Assembly (NCBI GenBank): GCA_039197065.1
Contig: JBCCUL010000004.1
Location: 1 to 64,000 of the forward strand
Length of the DNA: 64,000 nucleotides
Direction: 5' to 3'
From: JANQPX01 sp039197065
GTDB taxonomy: Bacteria; Pseudomonadota; Alphaproteobacteria; Geminicoccales; Geminicoccaceae
The position numbers and the translations under genes are program-made. Positions 35,587 through 44,296 of this stretch are shown one piece after another. The notes beneath the pieces are model-generated. The model saw nothing but the letters and a program-made list of their open reading frames with translations, made no database searches and had not been told where the DNA came from. Each line of letters opens with the position of its first letter. Positions within the stretch are counted from its first letter, which is position 1.

Positions 35587-35606
35587 GACGAGAGGGGGAC
35601 TGGGAG

Positions 35607-36068
35607 ATGTCACTGACGAAAGACATGGAGGTTCTGAGGAGCATCCCGCTTTTCGCCAAGATCGAGCCTGCAAAATTGAAGCTTCTGGCGTTTACCAGCG
35701 AACGGCTGAGCTTCATGGAGGGAGATGAGATCTGCCGCGAAGGCGACACTGGTGACGCCGCCTACATCATCCTGGACGGCGAAGCCGACATCTCCGTCAT
35801 GACCTCGAACGGCCCGCTGACGGTCGCCACCCTCGGCAAGAACGACATCATCGGCGAGATCGCGGTACTCTGTGACGTACCGCGCACCGCAACGGTGACC
35901 GCCAAAGGCGATCTCGAAACGCTGCGGGTCGCCAAGGAAAACTTCTTTCAGCTGGTCACCCAGTTCCCGCAGATCGGCGTTCAGGTCATGCATGAGCTGG
36001 CGGAACGTCTGCATCAGACGACCCAGGACTTGACCCAGGCCAGGGCGAAGCTGGCGGCGATCGACTGA
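35607..36068 (+). CDS. Stand-alone cyclic-nucleotide-binding protein
   Basis: A 153-residue single-domain protein of the CAP/PKA-R cyclic-nucleotide-binding fold. It starts with the typical LRSIPLFAKIEPAKLKLLA, has FMEGDEICREGDTGDAAYII, and its phosphate-binding cassette GEIAVLCDVPRTATV (residues 83-97) keeps the Glu and Arg that bind cAMP or cGMP. No DNA-binding helix-turn-helix follows; the end is a charged helix. It begins 20 bases after the ABC exporter with AGAGGGGG 8 bases before the ATG, so it is probably a co-expressed regulatory partner of the exporter. That role is inferred from position only. Confidence 0.9.
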   Translation: MSLTKDMEVLRSIPLFAKIEPAKLKLLAFTSERLSFMEGDEICREGDTGDAAYIILDGEADISVMTSNGPLTVATLGKNDIIGEIAVLCDVPRTATVTAKGDLETLRVAKENFFQLVTQFPQIGVQVMHELAERLHQTTQDLTQARAKLAAID

Positions 36069-36300
36069 TGTCCCAGCCCCGTTCGGCGTCGGCGGGGAAC
36101 GATCGAGTCCAGGTCGACGGCAAGGGTTAACGAGCCCGAAGCACACGCGAACCGCGTAGTAACAAGCACCTTAGTCGCTTCCACCGAGAACGGAGGCCAC
36201 GCCGGCTCAAATCTCCGCGACAAATTGGCGATCCCTATGGAGCAATCCCGAAAAAGCGCTGTTAGCTATCACGGCTCAACGCCGCTGGGAAAGGACCTGG

Positions 36301-37395
36301 ATGACCTCGGATTGCCCCTCGACCGATCACCATTGCCTGGCGGGCGCCACGCCTGCCGCCATCCTCGGTGTCGGCACGGCCGTGCCGCCCTATCAGCTCG
36401 ATCAACGCGAGATCGCGAGCATCGCGCGCGACCTGTTTGCCGACCGCTATCCTGACTTCGACCGCCTGGCCCCGGTATTTCGCAGCGCCGGGATTGCCAA
36501 GCGCCACATGATACGCCCGCCCGAATGGTACATGGAGCCGCGCCACTGGCCGGATCGAACCGAGGCCTATCTCGAAGGTGCTGAGGCGCTGTTCCTCGAT
36601 GCCGCGGGAAAGGCGCTGGCGATGGCCGGAACGGCGGCCTCCGAGATCGATGCGGTGGTCACCGTGTCGTCCACCGGCATCGCGACGCCGAGCCTCGAAG
36701 CGCGCGTTGCCGGGATCATCGGCTTTCGTCCGGACATCTCCCGCGTGCCGATTTTCGGGCTTGGCTGCGCCGGCGGCGCTGCCGGCCTGTCGCTTGCCGC
36801 CAAGCTTGCCGAGGCCAGGCCCGGTACCACGGTTCTGATGGTCGCGATCGAGATCTGCTCGACCGCGTTCCGCCTGGACCAGCTGGACAAGGCCAACATC
36901 GTGGCGACAGCGCTGTTCGCCGACGGCGCCGCCGCCGCCGTGCTGCGCGCTGACGAAGACGGCCATTGCAAGATCGAGGGGGCGGGTGAGCATACCTGGC
37001 CGGACAGCCTGAACATCATGGGCTGGAATGTTGATCCCGAAGGTCTCGGCGTGATATTCGATCGCTCGATTCCACCCTTTGCCCGGGACAATTTCGGGCC
37101 GGCGACCCTGGCGATCCTCGGACGCATGGGCCTCACCAAGGCGGATGTCGGGCGCTTTTGCTGCCATCCAGGCGGCAGCAAGGTGATCGAGGCGCTGGAG
37201 GACACGCTGGAACTGGAGCGCCGCACTCTCGATCATGAGCGGACCGTGCTTCGGGACTACGGCAATATGTCCGCGCCGACGGTGTTTTTCGTGCTCGAAC
37301 GACTGATGCAGGCGGGACTGCCGGAGCGCACGGCGCTCACCGCTCTCGGCCCCGGTTTTTCAACCCATTGTCTCTCATTGACGAGGTCGTCATGA
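36301..37395 (+). CDS. Type III polyketide synthase
   Basis: A 364-residue chalcone/stilbene-synthase-like condensing enzyme that extends an acyl-CoA with malonyl-CoA and cyclises the product, typically to alkylpyrones or alkylresorcinols in bacteria. The catalytic triad is in place: Cys156 in FGLGCAGGAAG, His289 in CCHPGGSKV and Asn322 in YGNMSAPT. The substrate-channel region (STGIATPSLEARV) is family-typical. AAGGA precedes the ATG by 5 bases. Its stop overlaps the start of the membrane methyltransferase gene (ATGA), which points to one biosynthetic operon ending in an efflux pump. Confidence 0.93.
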   Translation: MTSDCPSTDHHCLAGATPAAILGVGTAVPPYQLDQREIASIARDLFADRYPDFDRLAPVFRSAGIAKRHMIRPPEWYMEPRHWPDRTEAYLEGAEALFLDAAGKALAMAGTAASEIDAVVTVSSTGIATPSLEARVAGIIGFRPDISRVPIFGLGCAGGAAGLSLAAKLAEARPGTTVLMVAIEICSTAFRLDQLDKANIVATALFADGAAAAVLRADEDGHCKIEGAGEHTWPDSLNIMGWNVDPEGLGVIFDRSIPPFARDNFGPATLAILGRMGLTKADVGRFCCHPGGSKVIEALEDTLELERRTLDHERTVLRDYGNMSAPTVFFVLERLMQAGLPERTALTALGPGFSTHCLSLTRSS

Positions 37396-37880
37396 CGCTT
37401 GCGGTTTTCATCCTTCTTCTGGTGACGCTGCAGCGCTTGAGCGAGCTTTGGATCGCGAAGCGCAACACCCAGAGGCTTCTGGATCAGGGCGGACGCGAAG
37501 CGGCGCCCGAGCATTACCCCTTCATCGTCGCCATGCATGCGGCCTGGCTGATCGGCCTTTGGATCTTGGCCCATGACCGGGATGTGGCCCTGTTTTGGAT
37601 CGGCCTGTTCGTCATCCTGCAGGCGTTGCGGGTCTGGGTCCTGACAACCATGGGGCCGCGCTGGACCACACGGATCATCGTGCTGCCTGAGGCGCCGTTG
37701 GTGAAAGAGGGACCGTTCAGGTGGGTTTCCCACCCCAATTATTGCGTGGTGGCCGCAGAAATTCTGGTCCTGCCCATGGCCTTCGGCCTGGTGTGGTTCG
37801 CCATCCTGTTCTCGATCCTGAACGCTATCATTCTGACCATCCGCATCCGCGCCGAGAACGAGGCGCTCGCCGCGTCGTGA
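37392..37880 (+). CDS. ICMT-family membrane methyltransferase
   Basis: A 162-residue membrane protein of the isoprenylcysteine carboxyl methyltransferase family. Several helices (TLAVFILLLVTLQRL, FIVAMHAAWLIGLWIL) precede the SAM-binding signature GPFRWVSHPNYCVVAAE and the closing RIRAENEAL. Members found next to type III PKS genes O-methylate phenolic lipids (as SrsB does in Streptomyces), and that role is inferred here from position. ATG 37392 overlaps the PKS stop and has GAGG 5 bases upstream; its own stop overlaps the transporter start (GTGA). Confidence 0.88.
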   Translation: MTLAVFILLLVTLQRLSELWIAKRNTQRLLDQGGREAAPEHYPFIVAMHAAWLIGLWILAHDRDVALFWIGLFVILQALRVWVLTTMGPRWTTRIIVLPEAPLVKEGPFRWVSHPNYCVVAAEILVLPMAFGLVWFAILFSILNAIILTIRIRAENEALAAS

Positions 37881-39523
37881 GCCGGAAGCTTGCCTCGCAT
37901 TCGCTACCTTCCACCGCGTTGACGGCGGCGCCGGGGGCAAGCTTTGCCATCTGGCTCGGCTTCGGCGCCATGTGCCTCGGCATGTTCATGGCGATCCTGG
38001 ACATCCAGGTGGTCGTCACGTCGTTACCAACGATCCAAGCCGCGCTTGGTGTCGACAAGGACCTGATCAGCTGGGTGCAGACCGCCTATCTGATCGCCGA
38101 AGTCATCGCCATCCCGCTGACCGGCTTTTTGACCCGCGCCTTCACCATGCGCGGGCTGTTCGTGCTGGCGCTTTCGCTGTTCACCATCGCGTCTGCGGCC
38201 TGCGCCGCCAGCTCCAGCTTCGAGGCGCTGATCACAGCCCGGATCGTCCAGGGATTTGCCGGCGGCGTGCTGATCCCTCTGGTCTTTTCCGCGGTCTTTC
38301 TCCTGTTCCCCGTGCGCCAGCAGGCGCTGGCCACCACGATCGCCGGTGTCCTGGCCGTGCTGGCGCCGACCGTCGGCCCGGTGGTCGGCGGCTGGATCAC
38401 GGAGACATGGACCTGGCCCTGGCTGTTCCTGATCAATATCGGACCGGGCGTTCTCGCCGTGCTGGCGGCCACCCTCTGCCTTCCGAGAGAGAAACCGAAC
38501 CTCTCGACGCTGAAGGCTCTGGACGGCGTCTCGCTCCTGTTCCTCGCCCTCGGCCTCGCCGCCCTCGAAATCGGCCTCAAGGAGGCGCCGGGCAGAGGAT
38601 GGAGCTCGGGACTGGTGATCGGCCTTTTCGTGATCGCCGCTCTCAGCGGCGCAAGCTTCGTGCAGCGAACGCTGAGCGCCTGCAGAGCGTTGAGCGTCGC
38701 CCCGCCAGGCGATGCGCACCCCTTGGTCGATCTGACCCTCCTCGGTGATCGGGACTTTGCCGTCGGCTGTTTTCTCAGCTTCGTTTTCGGCATCGGCCTC
38801 TTTGGCTCGGTCTATCTGATGCCGGTTTTCCTGGGCTTCGTTCGCGATCACGGCGCATTTGGGATCGGTCAGATCATGCTGGTGACCGGCGTCGCCCAGC
38901 TCTTGGCGGCCCCGCTCGCCGTGCAGCTGGAGCGGCGGATCGACGCCCGGATCCTGACGGCCTGCGGCTTTGCGCTGTTTGCGCTCGGGCTTTTGATGAG
39001 CTCGGCGCAGACGTCGGACACCGATTTCGACGAGATGTTCTGGCCGCAGGTGGTGCGCGGGACGGCCATCATGTTCTGCCTGCTGCCGCCGACCCGCCTC
39101 GCCCTCGGGCCGCTGCCGGCGGCAAGGGTTGCCGACGGGTCCGGTCTGTTCAACCTCATGCGAAATCTCGGCGGCGCCATCGGTCTCGCACTGATCGATA
39201 CGGTGATCTACGCACGCGCGCCCATCCATGCCGAGGCGCTGGCCGAACGTCTGAAGCAGGGCGACATCGAAGCCGGACGGACCGTGGGCCTGCCGGATGG
39301 CGTCATGAAAGGTGAGCCGATCGGCGAGATCACCGCGTCGATGGAAGCCTTCGTCCGCCCGCACCTGGAAAAAGCCGGGCTGGTCGCGGCGATCAACGAA
39401 GCCTGGACGCTTCTCGCCGGCGTTACCTTTTTCGGCCTTGCAGCGCTCCTCTTGGTCATCGGAAAACGCCCTGCAAGCGCCGAACCAGCCGAAGAAGAGG
39501 TCGATTTCAAGGATGCGGCTTGA
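37877..39523 (+). CDS. DHA2/EmrB-type MFS efflux transporter
   Basis: A 548-residue drug:H+ antiporter of the 14-helix DHA2 family. The first helix has the family motif C-like FMAILDIQVVVTSLPTIQAALG, followed by QTAYLIAEVIAIPLTGFLTR with the motif A-like loop, and APTVGPVVGGWI after helix 5. The GTG start at 37877 overlaps the methyltransferase stop (GTGA); an open frame upstream to 37721 is out-of-family and overlaps that gene. The position makes it the likely exporter of the polyketide made by the two upstream genes. No membrane-fusion (EmrA) partner is adjacent. Confidence 0.9.
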   Translation: MSRKLASHSLPSTALTAAPGASFAIWLGFGAMCLGMFMAILDIQVVVTSLPTIQAALGVDKDLISWVQTAYLIAEVIAIPLTGFLTRAFTMRGLFVLALSLFTIASAACAASSSFEALITARIVQGFAGGVLIPLVFSAVFLLFPVRQQALATTIAGVLAVLAPTVGPVVGGWITETWTWPWLFLINIGPGVLAVLAATLCLPREKPNLSTLKALDGVSLLFLALGLAALEIGLKEAPGRGWSSGLVIGLFVIAALSGASFVQRTLSACRALSVAPPGDAHPLVDLTLLGDRDFAVGCFLSFVFGIGLFGSVYLMPVFLGFVRDHGAFGIGQIMLVTGVAQLLAAPLAVQLERRIDARILTACGFALFALGLLMSSAQTSDTDFDEMFWPQVVRGTAIMFCLLPPTRLALGPLPAARVADGSGLFNLMRNLGGAIGLALIDTVIYARAPIHAEALAERLKQGDIEAGRTVGLPDGVMKGEPIGEITASMEAFVRPHLEKAGLVAAINEAWTLLAGVTFFGLAALLLVIGKRPASAEPAEEEVDFKDAA

Positions 39524-39681
39524 TTCGGATCAACGCGCCTGTCCCTGAAACAGCGTCCAATGGCCTGGCCGTCCGGCTCATGCTTCGGCGTTGAGTTCGA
39601 TCGCAGCTTGTGAGAAGAGATAGAGCCAGAGGCTCAAAGCCAACTGTCGAATGACGCCTTTCCAGGGGGAGGTTTTTTTTC

Positions 39682-41613
<1,932 letters not shown>

Positions 41614-41661
41614 CCCCATTGGGTAGAATTGCCTAGGGTTTCCGCCTCAGTCGGTATTTGG

Positions 41662-41943
41662 ATGAGGCGTATAGTGGCGAAACGAACTTTGGGTAGAGCA
41701 TTGCCGCTTGCTCTGGCGGCGCTACTAATGCTCGGTGGCTGCGACGACGAGCCGGAAAAAACAAAACGAGTGCTCGAAGTTGAGGTCGAAAAAGATACGG
41801 AAGTCAGAGTAAAGATCAAAGACGACAAGAAAAGCGAGATGATCGTCGTCGGAGAACTGGCTTTATTCGGTGTCTTCGTGGTCTGGGCCTTGTTCGGTCC
41901 GGGGGCGACGCGGCGGCAAGCAGCCGTCTCAGAGAACGGGTAA
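41662..41943 (+). CDS. Small lipoprotein with Lys/Glu-rich linker and membrane helix
   Basis: A 93-residue hypothetical protein. After RRIVAKRTLGRA comes a hydrophobic signal ending in the lipobox LLMLGGC, then a ~30-residue stretch of alternating acidic and basic residues (EVEVEKDTEVRVKIKDDKK), and a second hydrophobic segment IVVGELALFGVFVVWALFG. It would be held in the membrane at both ends, with the charged linker in the periplasm. ATG 41662 is used; a TTG at 41629 is open but has no ribosome site. Its last 15 bases overlap the 3' end of the convergent mtnN gene. Function unknown. Confidence 0.55.
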   Translation: MRRIVAKRTLGRALPLALAALLMLGGCDDEPEKTKRVLEVEVEKDTEVRVKIKDDKKSEMIVVGELALFGVFVVWALFGPGATRRQAAVSENG

Positions 41944-42690
41944 CAGTCGCCTTAGTAGGATTGCGGAGCGCTCGGACACGGCATCGACGAAACGCGAGAA
42001 ATCGAAGCGCGAGTCGGCACCGGCGAGATCGGAGAGCGCTCGAATTTCCAGCCAGGGCAGCCCGAATCGCTCGGCCACCTGCGCCATCGCACCACCTTCC
42101 ATCGCCACCGCCTTGGCCTCGAACATTCCATGCAGGCGCTCACGAGTCGCCTCTGAGTGGATATATTGATCGCCTGCAAGGATGGTGCCGAAGGCGATTT
42201 CAGCGTCCTTGCCGGACCCGCCGGCTTCGGCGGCAAGCGGCGTGAAGGTCAGACCATCGAGCGCTGCCCTGATCCGATCGACCAAAGCGGGCTCCACCGC
42301 ATAGCCGAGCTGTTCGGTCGGGTTGAAGAAGGGCACGTGGCCGGCCTGATAGGGCTTTAGGCCATCATCCTCGATCACACCGCAATCATGCTGGATCGCC
42401 CGCTCCGCGATCACCAGATCACCGATAGCGAGGCTGGGATCGAGGCCGCCGGCAACACCGCTGAACGCGAGAAAACCGACATCGAAACGGGAGGCCAGGA
42501 GGGTGGCGACGACGGCTGTATTGACCTTGCCGATGCCGGCTTCCGCGAGCACGACGGCATGGCCGTCCAGACGCCCCCGATCGAATTCGAGCCCGCCGAG
42601 CGTGATGGTTTCCTGAAGCTCCAAGGCAGCCTTCAGATCGACGCGCTCCTGCGGGATCGCACAGATCAACCCGATCACCTTGTCAGACAT
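41929..42690 (-). CDS. mtnN: 5'-methylthioadenosine/S-adenosylhomocysteine nucleosidase
   Basis: Nucleosidase that splits adenine from methylthioadenosine or S-adenosylhomocysteine, clearing by-products of SAM-dependent reactions. The 253-residue chain has the phosphorylase-like fold with LICAIPQERVDLKAAL at the start, AEAGIGKVNTAVVATLLASR, FSGVAGGLDPSL, and the active site VAMEGGAMAQVAERFGLPWLEIRALSDLAG, whose Glu and Asp are catalytic in the family. The ATG at 42690 follows GGGAGGG by about 3-6 bases; the frame is open 18 bases further. An insertion near residues 130-160 is modest. A purine-specific nucleosidase is a minor alternative. Confidence 0.88.
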   Translation of the reverse strand: MSDKVIGLICAIPQERVDLKAALELQETITLGGLEFDRGRLDGHAVVLAEAGIGKVNTAVVATLLASRFDVGFLAFSGVAGGLDPSLAIGDLVIAERAIQHDCGVIEDDGLKPYQAGHVPFFNPTEQLGYAVEPALVDRIRAALDGLTFTPLAAEAGGSGKDAEIAFGTILAGDQYIHSEATRERLHGMFEAKAVAMEGGAMAQVAERFGLPWLEIRALSDLAGADSRFDFSRFVDAVSERSAILLRRLLPVL

Positions 42691-42789
42691 GAACCCTCCC
42701 TTTCGCAAAACACTCTTTTCTTGGGGTTACGGTGAAAGGACGCAAGCGATATCTTGGTTACTTGCATAAAAAACGGGGAGCACCGCGTT

Positions 42790-43629
42790 ATGGCATCGAA
42801 CATAGCCGGTATCGATCATGCCATCATCGGCGTCCGGGACCTGGAGAAAGCGAAGGCAGCCTATGAAAAGCTCGGATTTCGCGCGACGCCGCGCGGACGG
42901 CATGTCGGCTGGGGAACGGCCAATTACTGCTTGATGTTCGAGCGGGACTATCTCGAAATCCTCGGCATCGTCGACCCCAAGGCCTTCACCAACAATCTCG
43001 ACAGCTTTCTCGAAACCAGGGAAGGCCTGCTCTCGATCGTCCTGGGCACCTCGGATGCGACGGCGACGCGCACCGCCTGGGCGGAGGCCGGTCTCGATCC
43101 CGCCGAGGTCAAGGATCTCAGCCGTCTCCTGGAGCCGGATACCGAACTCCGCTTTCAGAACGTCACGCTGGACGCGAAGGCCACAGCCGATGTGCCGATG
43201 TTCGCCTGCAGCCAGCTGACGGCGGATCAGATGCGCGCGCCCGGCTGGACCGAGCACCCGAACGGAGCGCTTGGCATCAAGACAATTACAGCTGTGACCA
43301 AAGACCCCGCATCGACGGTGGAGCCGATGAGCCGGATCTTCGGCAGCGCCAAGATCACCGAGACCGACAACACGGTCGCCGTCCATACCGGCAGCGGCGT
43401 GCTGCTGTTCGCTACCCCCGACGATCTCGACATGCTGCATCCCCAGCTGAGGCTGGAGCTCGATACCGATCAGGCGGCGCTTGCGGTTCTCAGCGTCCGT
43501 GTACGTGATCTCGAAGCTGCGGCCGATTGGCTGGAGAAAGCCAAGATCCCCTTCAAACGGGAAGCCAGCGGCATCATCGGCGTCGGCGCAGAGCACGCCT
43601 GCGGCGTGATGTTGGAGTTTACTCTTTAG
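42790..43629 (+). CDS. VOC family protein, glyoxalase-like
   Basis: A 279-residue protein with two vicinal-oxygen-chelate modules. The first begins IAGIDHAIIGVRDLEKAKAAYEKLGF, the classic betaalphabetabetabeta start with its metal-binding His, and has CLMFERDYLEILGIVDP near residue 50. The second is nearer the C-terminus (LSVRVRDLEAAADWL). This matches the glyoxalase_3-like group of unknown substrate. ATG 42790 was chosen because GGAG lies about 10 bases upstream; an extension to 42754 is open but not family-like. Monocistronic and divergent from mtnN. Confidence 0.88.
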   Translation: MASNIAGIDHAIIGVRDLEKAKAAYEKLGFRATPRGRHVGWGTANYCLMFERDYLEILGIVDPKAFTNNLDSFLETREGLLSIVLGTSDATATRTAWAEAGLDPAEVKDLSRLLEPDTELRFQNVTLDAKATADVPMFACSQLTADQMRAPGWTEHPNGALGIKTITAVTKDPASTVEPMSRIFGSAKITETDNTVAVHTGSGVLLFATPDDLDMLHPQLRLELDTDQAALAVLSVRVRDLEAAADWLEKAKIPFKREASGIIGVGAEHACGVMLEFTL

Positions 43630-43718
43630 CACTGACGATCGCAGGGCGACTGAAGGAACGGGCGCGTTGTGCAACGGCGCAGGCTTTGATCATTATTCCG
43701 ACAACCGACAACCTTTAA

Positions 43719-43747
43719 TTGACACGGACTGTTCCTCCCCATAGGAC
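43719..43747 (+). promoter_or_regulatory. Candidate promoter of the DUF3015 gene
   Basis: A perfect -35 TTGACA (43719-43724), 17-base spacer and TAGGAC (43742-43747), about 33 bases before the start codon, with the ribosome site GAGGGGG between them. Confidence 0.45.
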
Positions 43748-43780
43748 GTAGGCTACCTGTAATTTAACGAGGGGGTCACG

Positions 43781-44278
43781 ATGAAGGCTTTGGTTTCGAT
43801 GGCGCTGGCCATGGGCTTGGTTTCCGGCGTCGCTTATGCCGATGGTCATAAGGGCAATGGCGACAGCACGGGCTGTGGCCTCGGCACAACGCTTTGGGCC
43901 GGCAAGACGGGCCTTGCCCCTCAAGTCCTTGCGGTGACCACGAATGGCACGTCGGGCAATCAGACCTTCGGCATCACCACCGGCACGCTGGGCTGCGATC
44001 AGAACGACGTGATCGCATCCGCTGAGATTCGCATGCTGGCGTCAGCCAATCTCGACAATCTGGCCGCGGACATCGCGCGCGGCGAAGGCGAGACGCTGGC
44101 TTCGCTCGCCTCGGCGATGGAGGTCGATCAACCGGATCAGGCCCTGATGTTCGCGACGCTCAAGGGCAACTTCGCACGGATCTTTCCCAACGATAGCGTC
44201 ACCTCGAACGACGTGCTGGTGTCGATCCATGAGGTGATGGCCGAGGACGAAAAGCTCGCCCGCTACGTAGAGGTCTAA
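43781..44278 (+). CDS. DUF3015 family exported protein
   Basis: A 165-residue periplasmic protein. Residues 1-20 form a signal peptide cut near AYA|DGHKGNG. The mature part has STGCGLGTTLWAGKTGLAPQ, then TTNGTSGNQTFGITTGTLGC with a paired cysteine, and an alpha-helical second half. The cysteine/glycine pattern is that of DUF3015, a family of unknown function. A ribosome site GAGGGGG sits 5 bases before the ATG. It is followed at once by a hairpin and by a DUF4105 gene, with which DUF3015 genes often co-occur. Confidence 0.88.
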   Translation: MKALVSMALAMGLVSGVAYADGHKGNGDSTGCGLGTTLWAGKTGLAPQVLAVTTNGTSGNQTFGITTGTLGCDQNDVIASAEIRMLASANLDNLAADIARGEGETLASLASAMEVDQPDQALMFATLKGNFARIFPNDSVTSNDVLVSIHEVMAEDEKLARYVEV

Positions 44279-44279
44279 G

Positions 44280-44296
44280 ACCTGCCGGCGGCAGGT
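44280..44296 (+). other. Hairpin covering the start region of the DUF4105 gene
   Basis: ACCTGCC (44280-44286) pairs perfectly with GGCAGGT (44290-44296), 2 bases after the DUF3015 stop and across the GTG start at 44295. In RNA it could hide the ribosome site of the next gene. Confidence 0.4.

Noticed and set aside
37721..37876. Upstream extension of the EmrB-type gene
   Set aside because: It reads through the methyltransferase gene in another frame; GTG 37877 overlaps that gene's stop and gives a family-like N-terminus.
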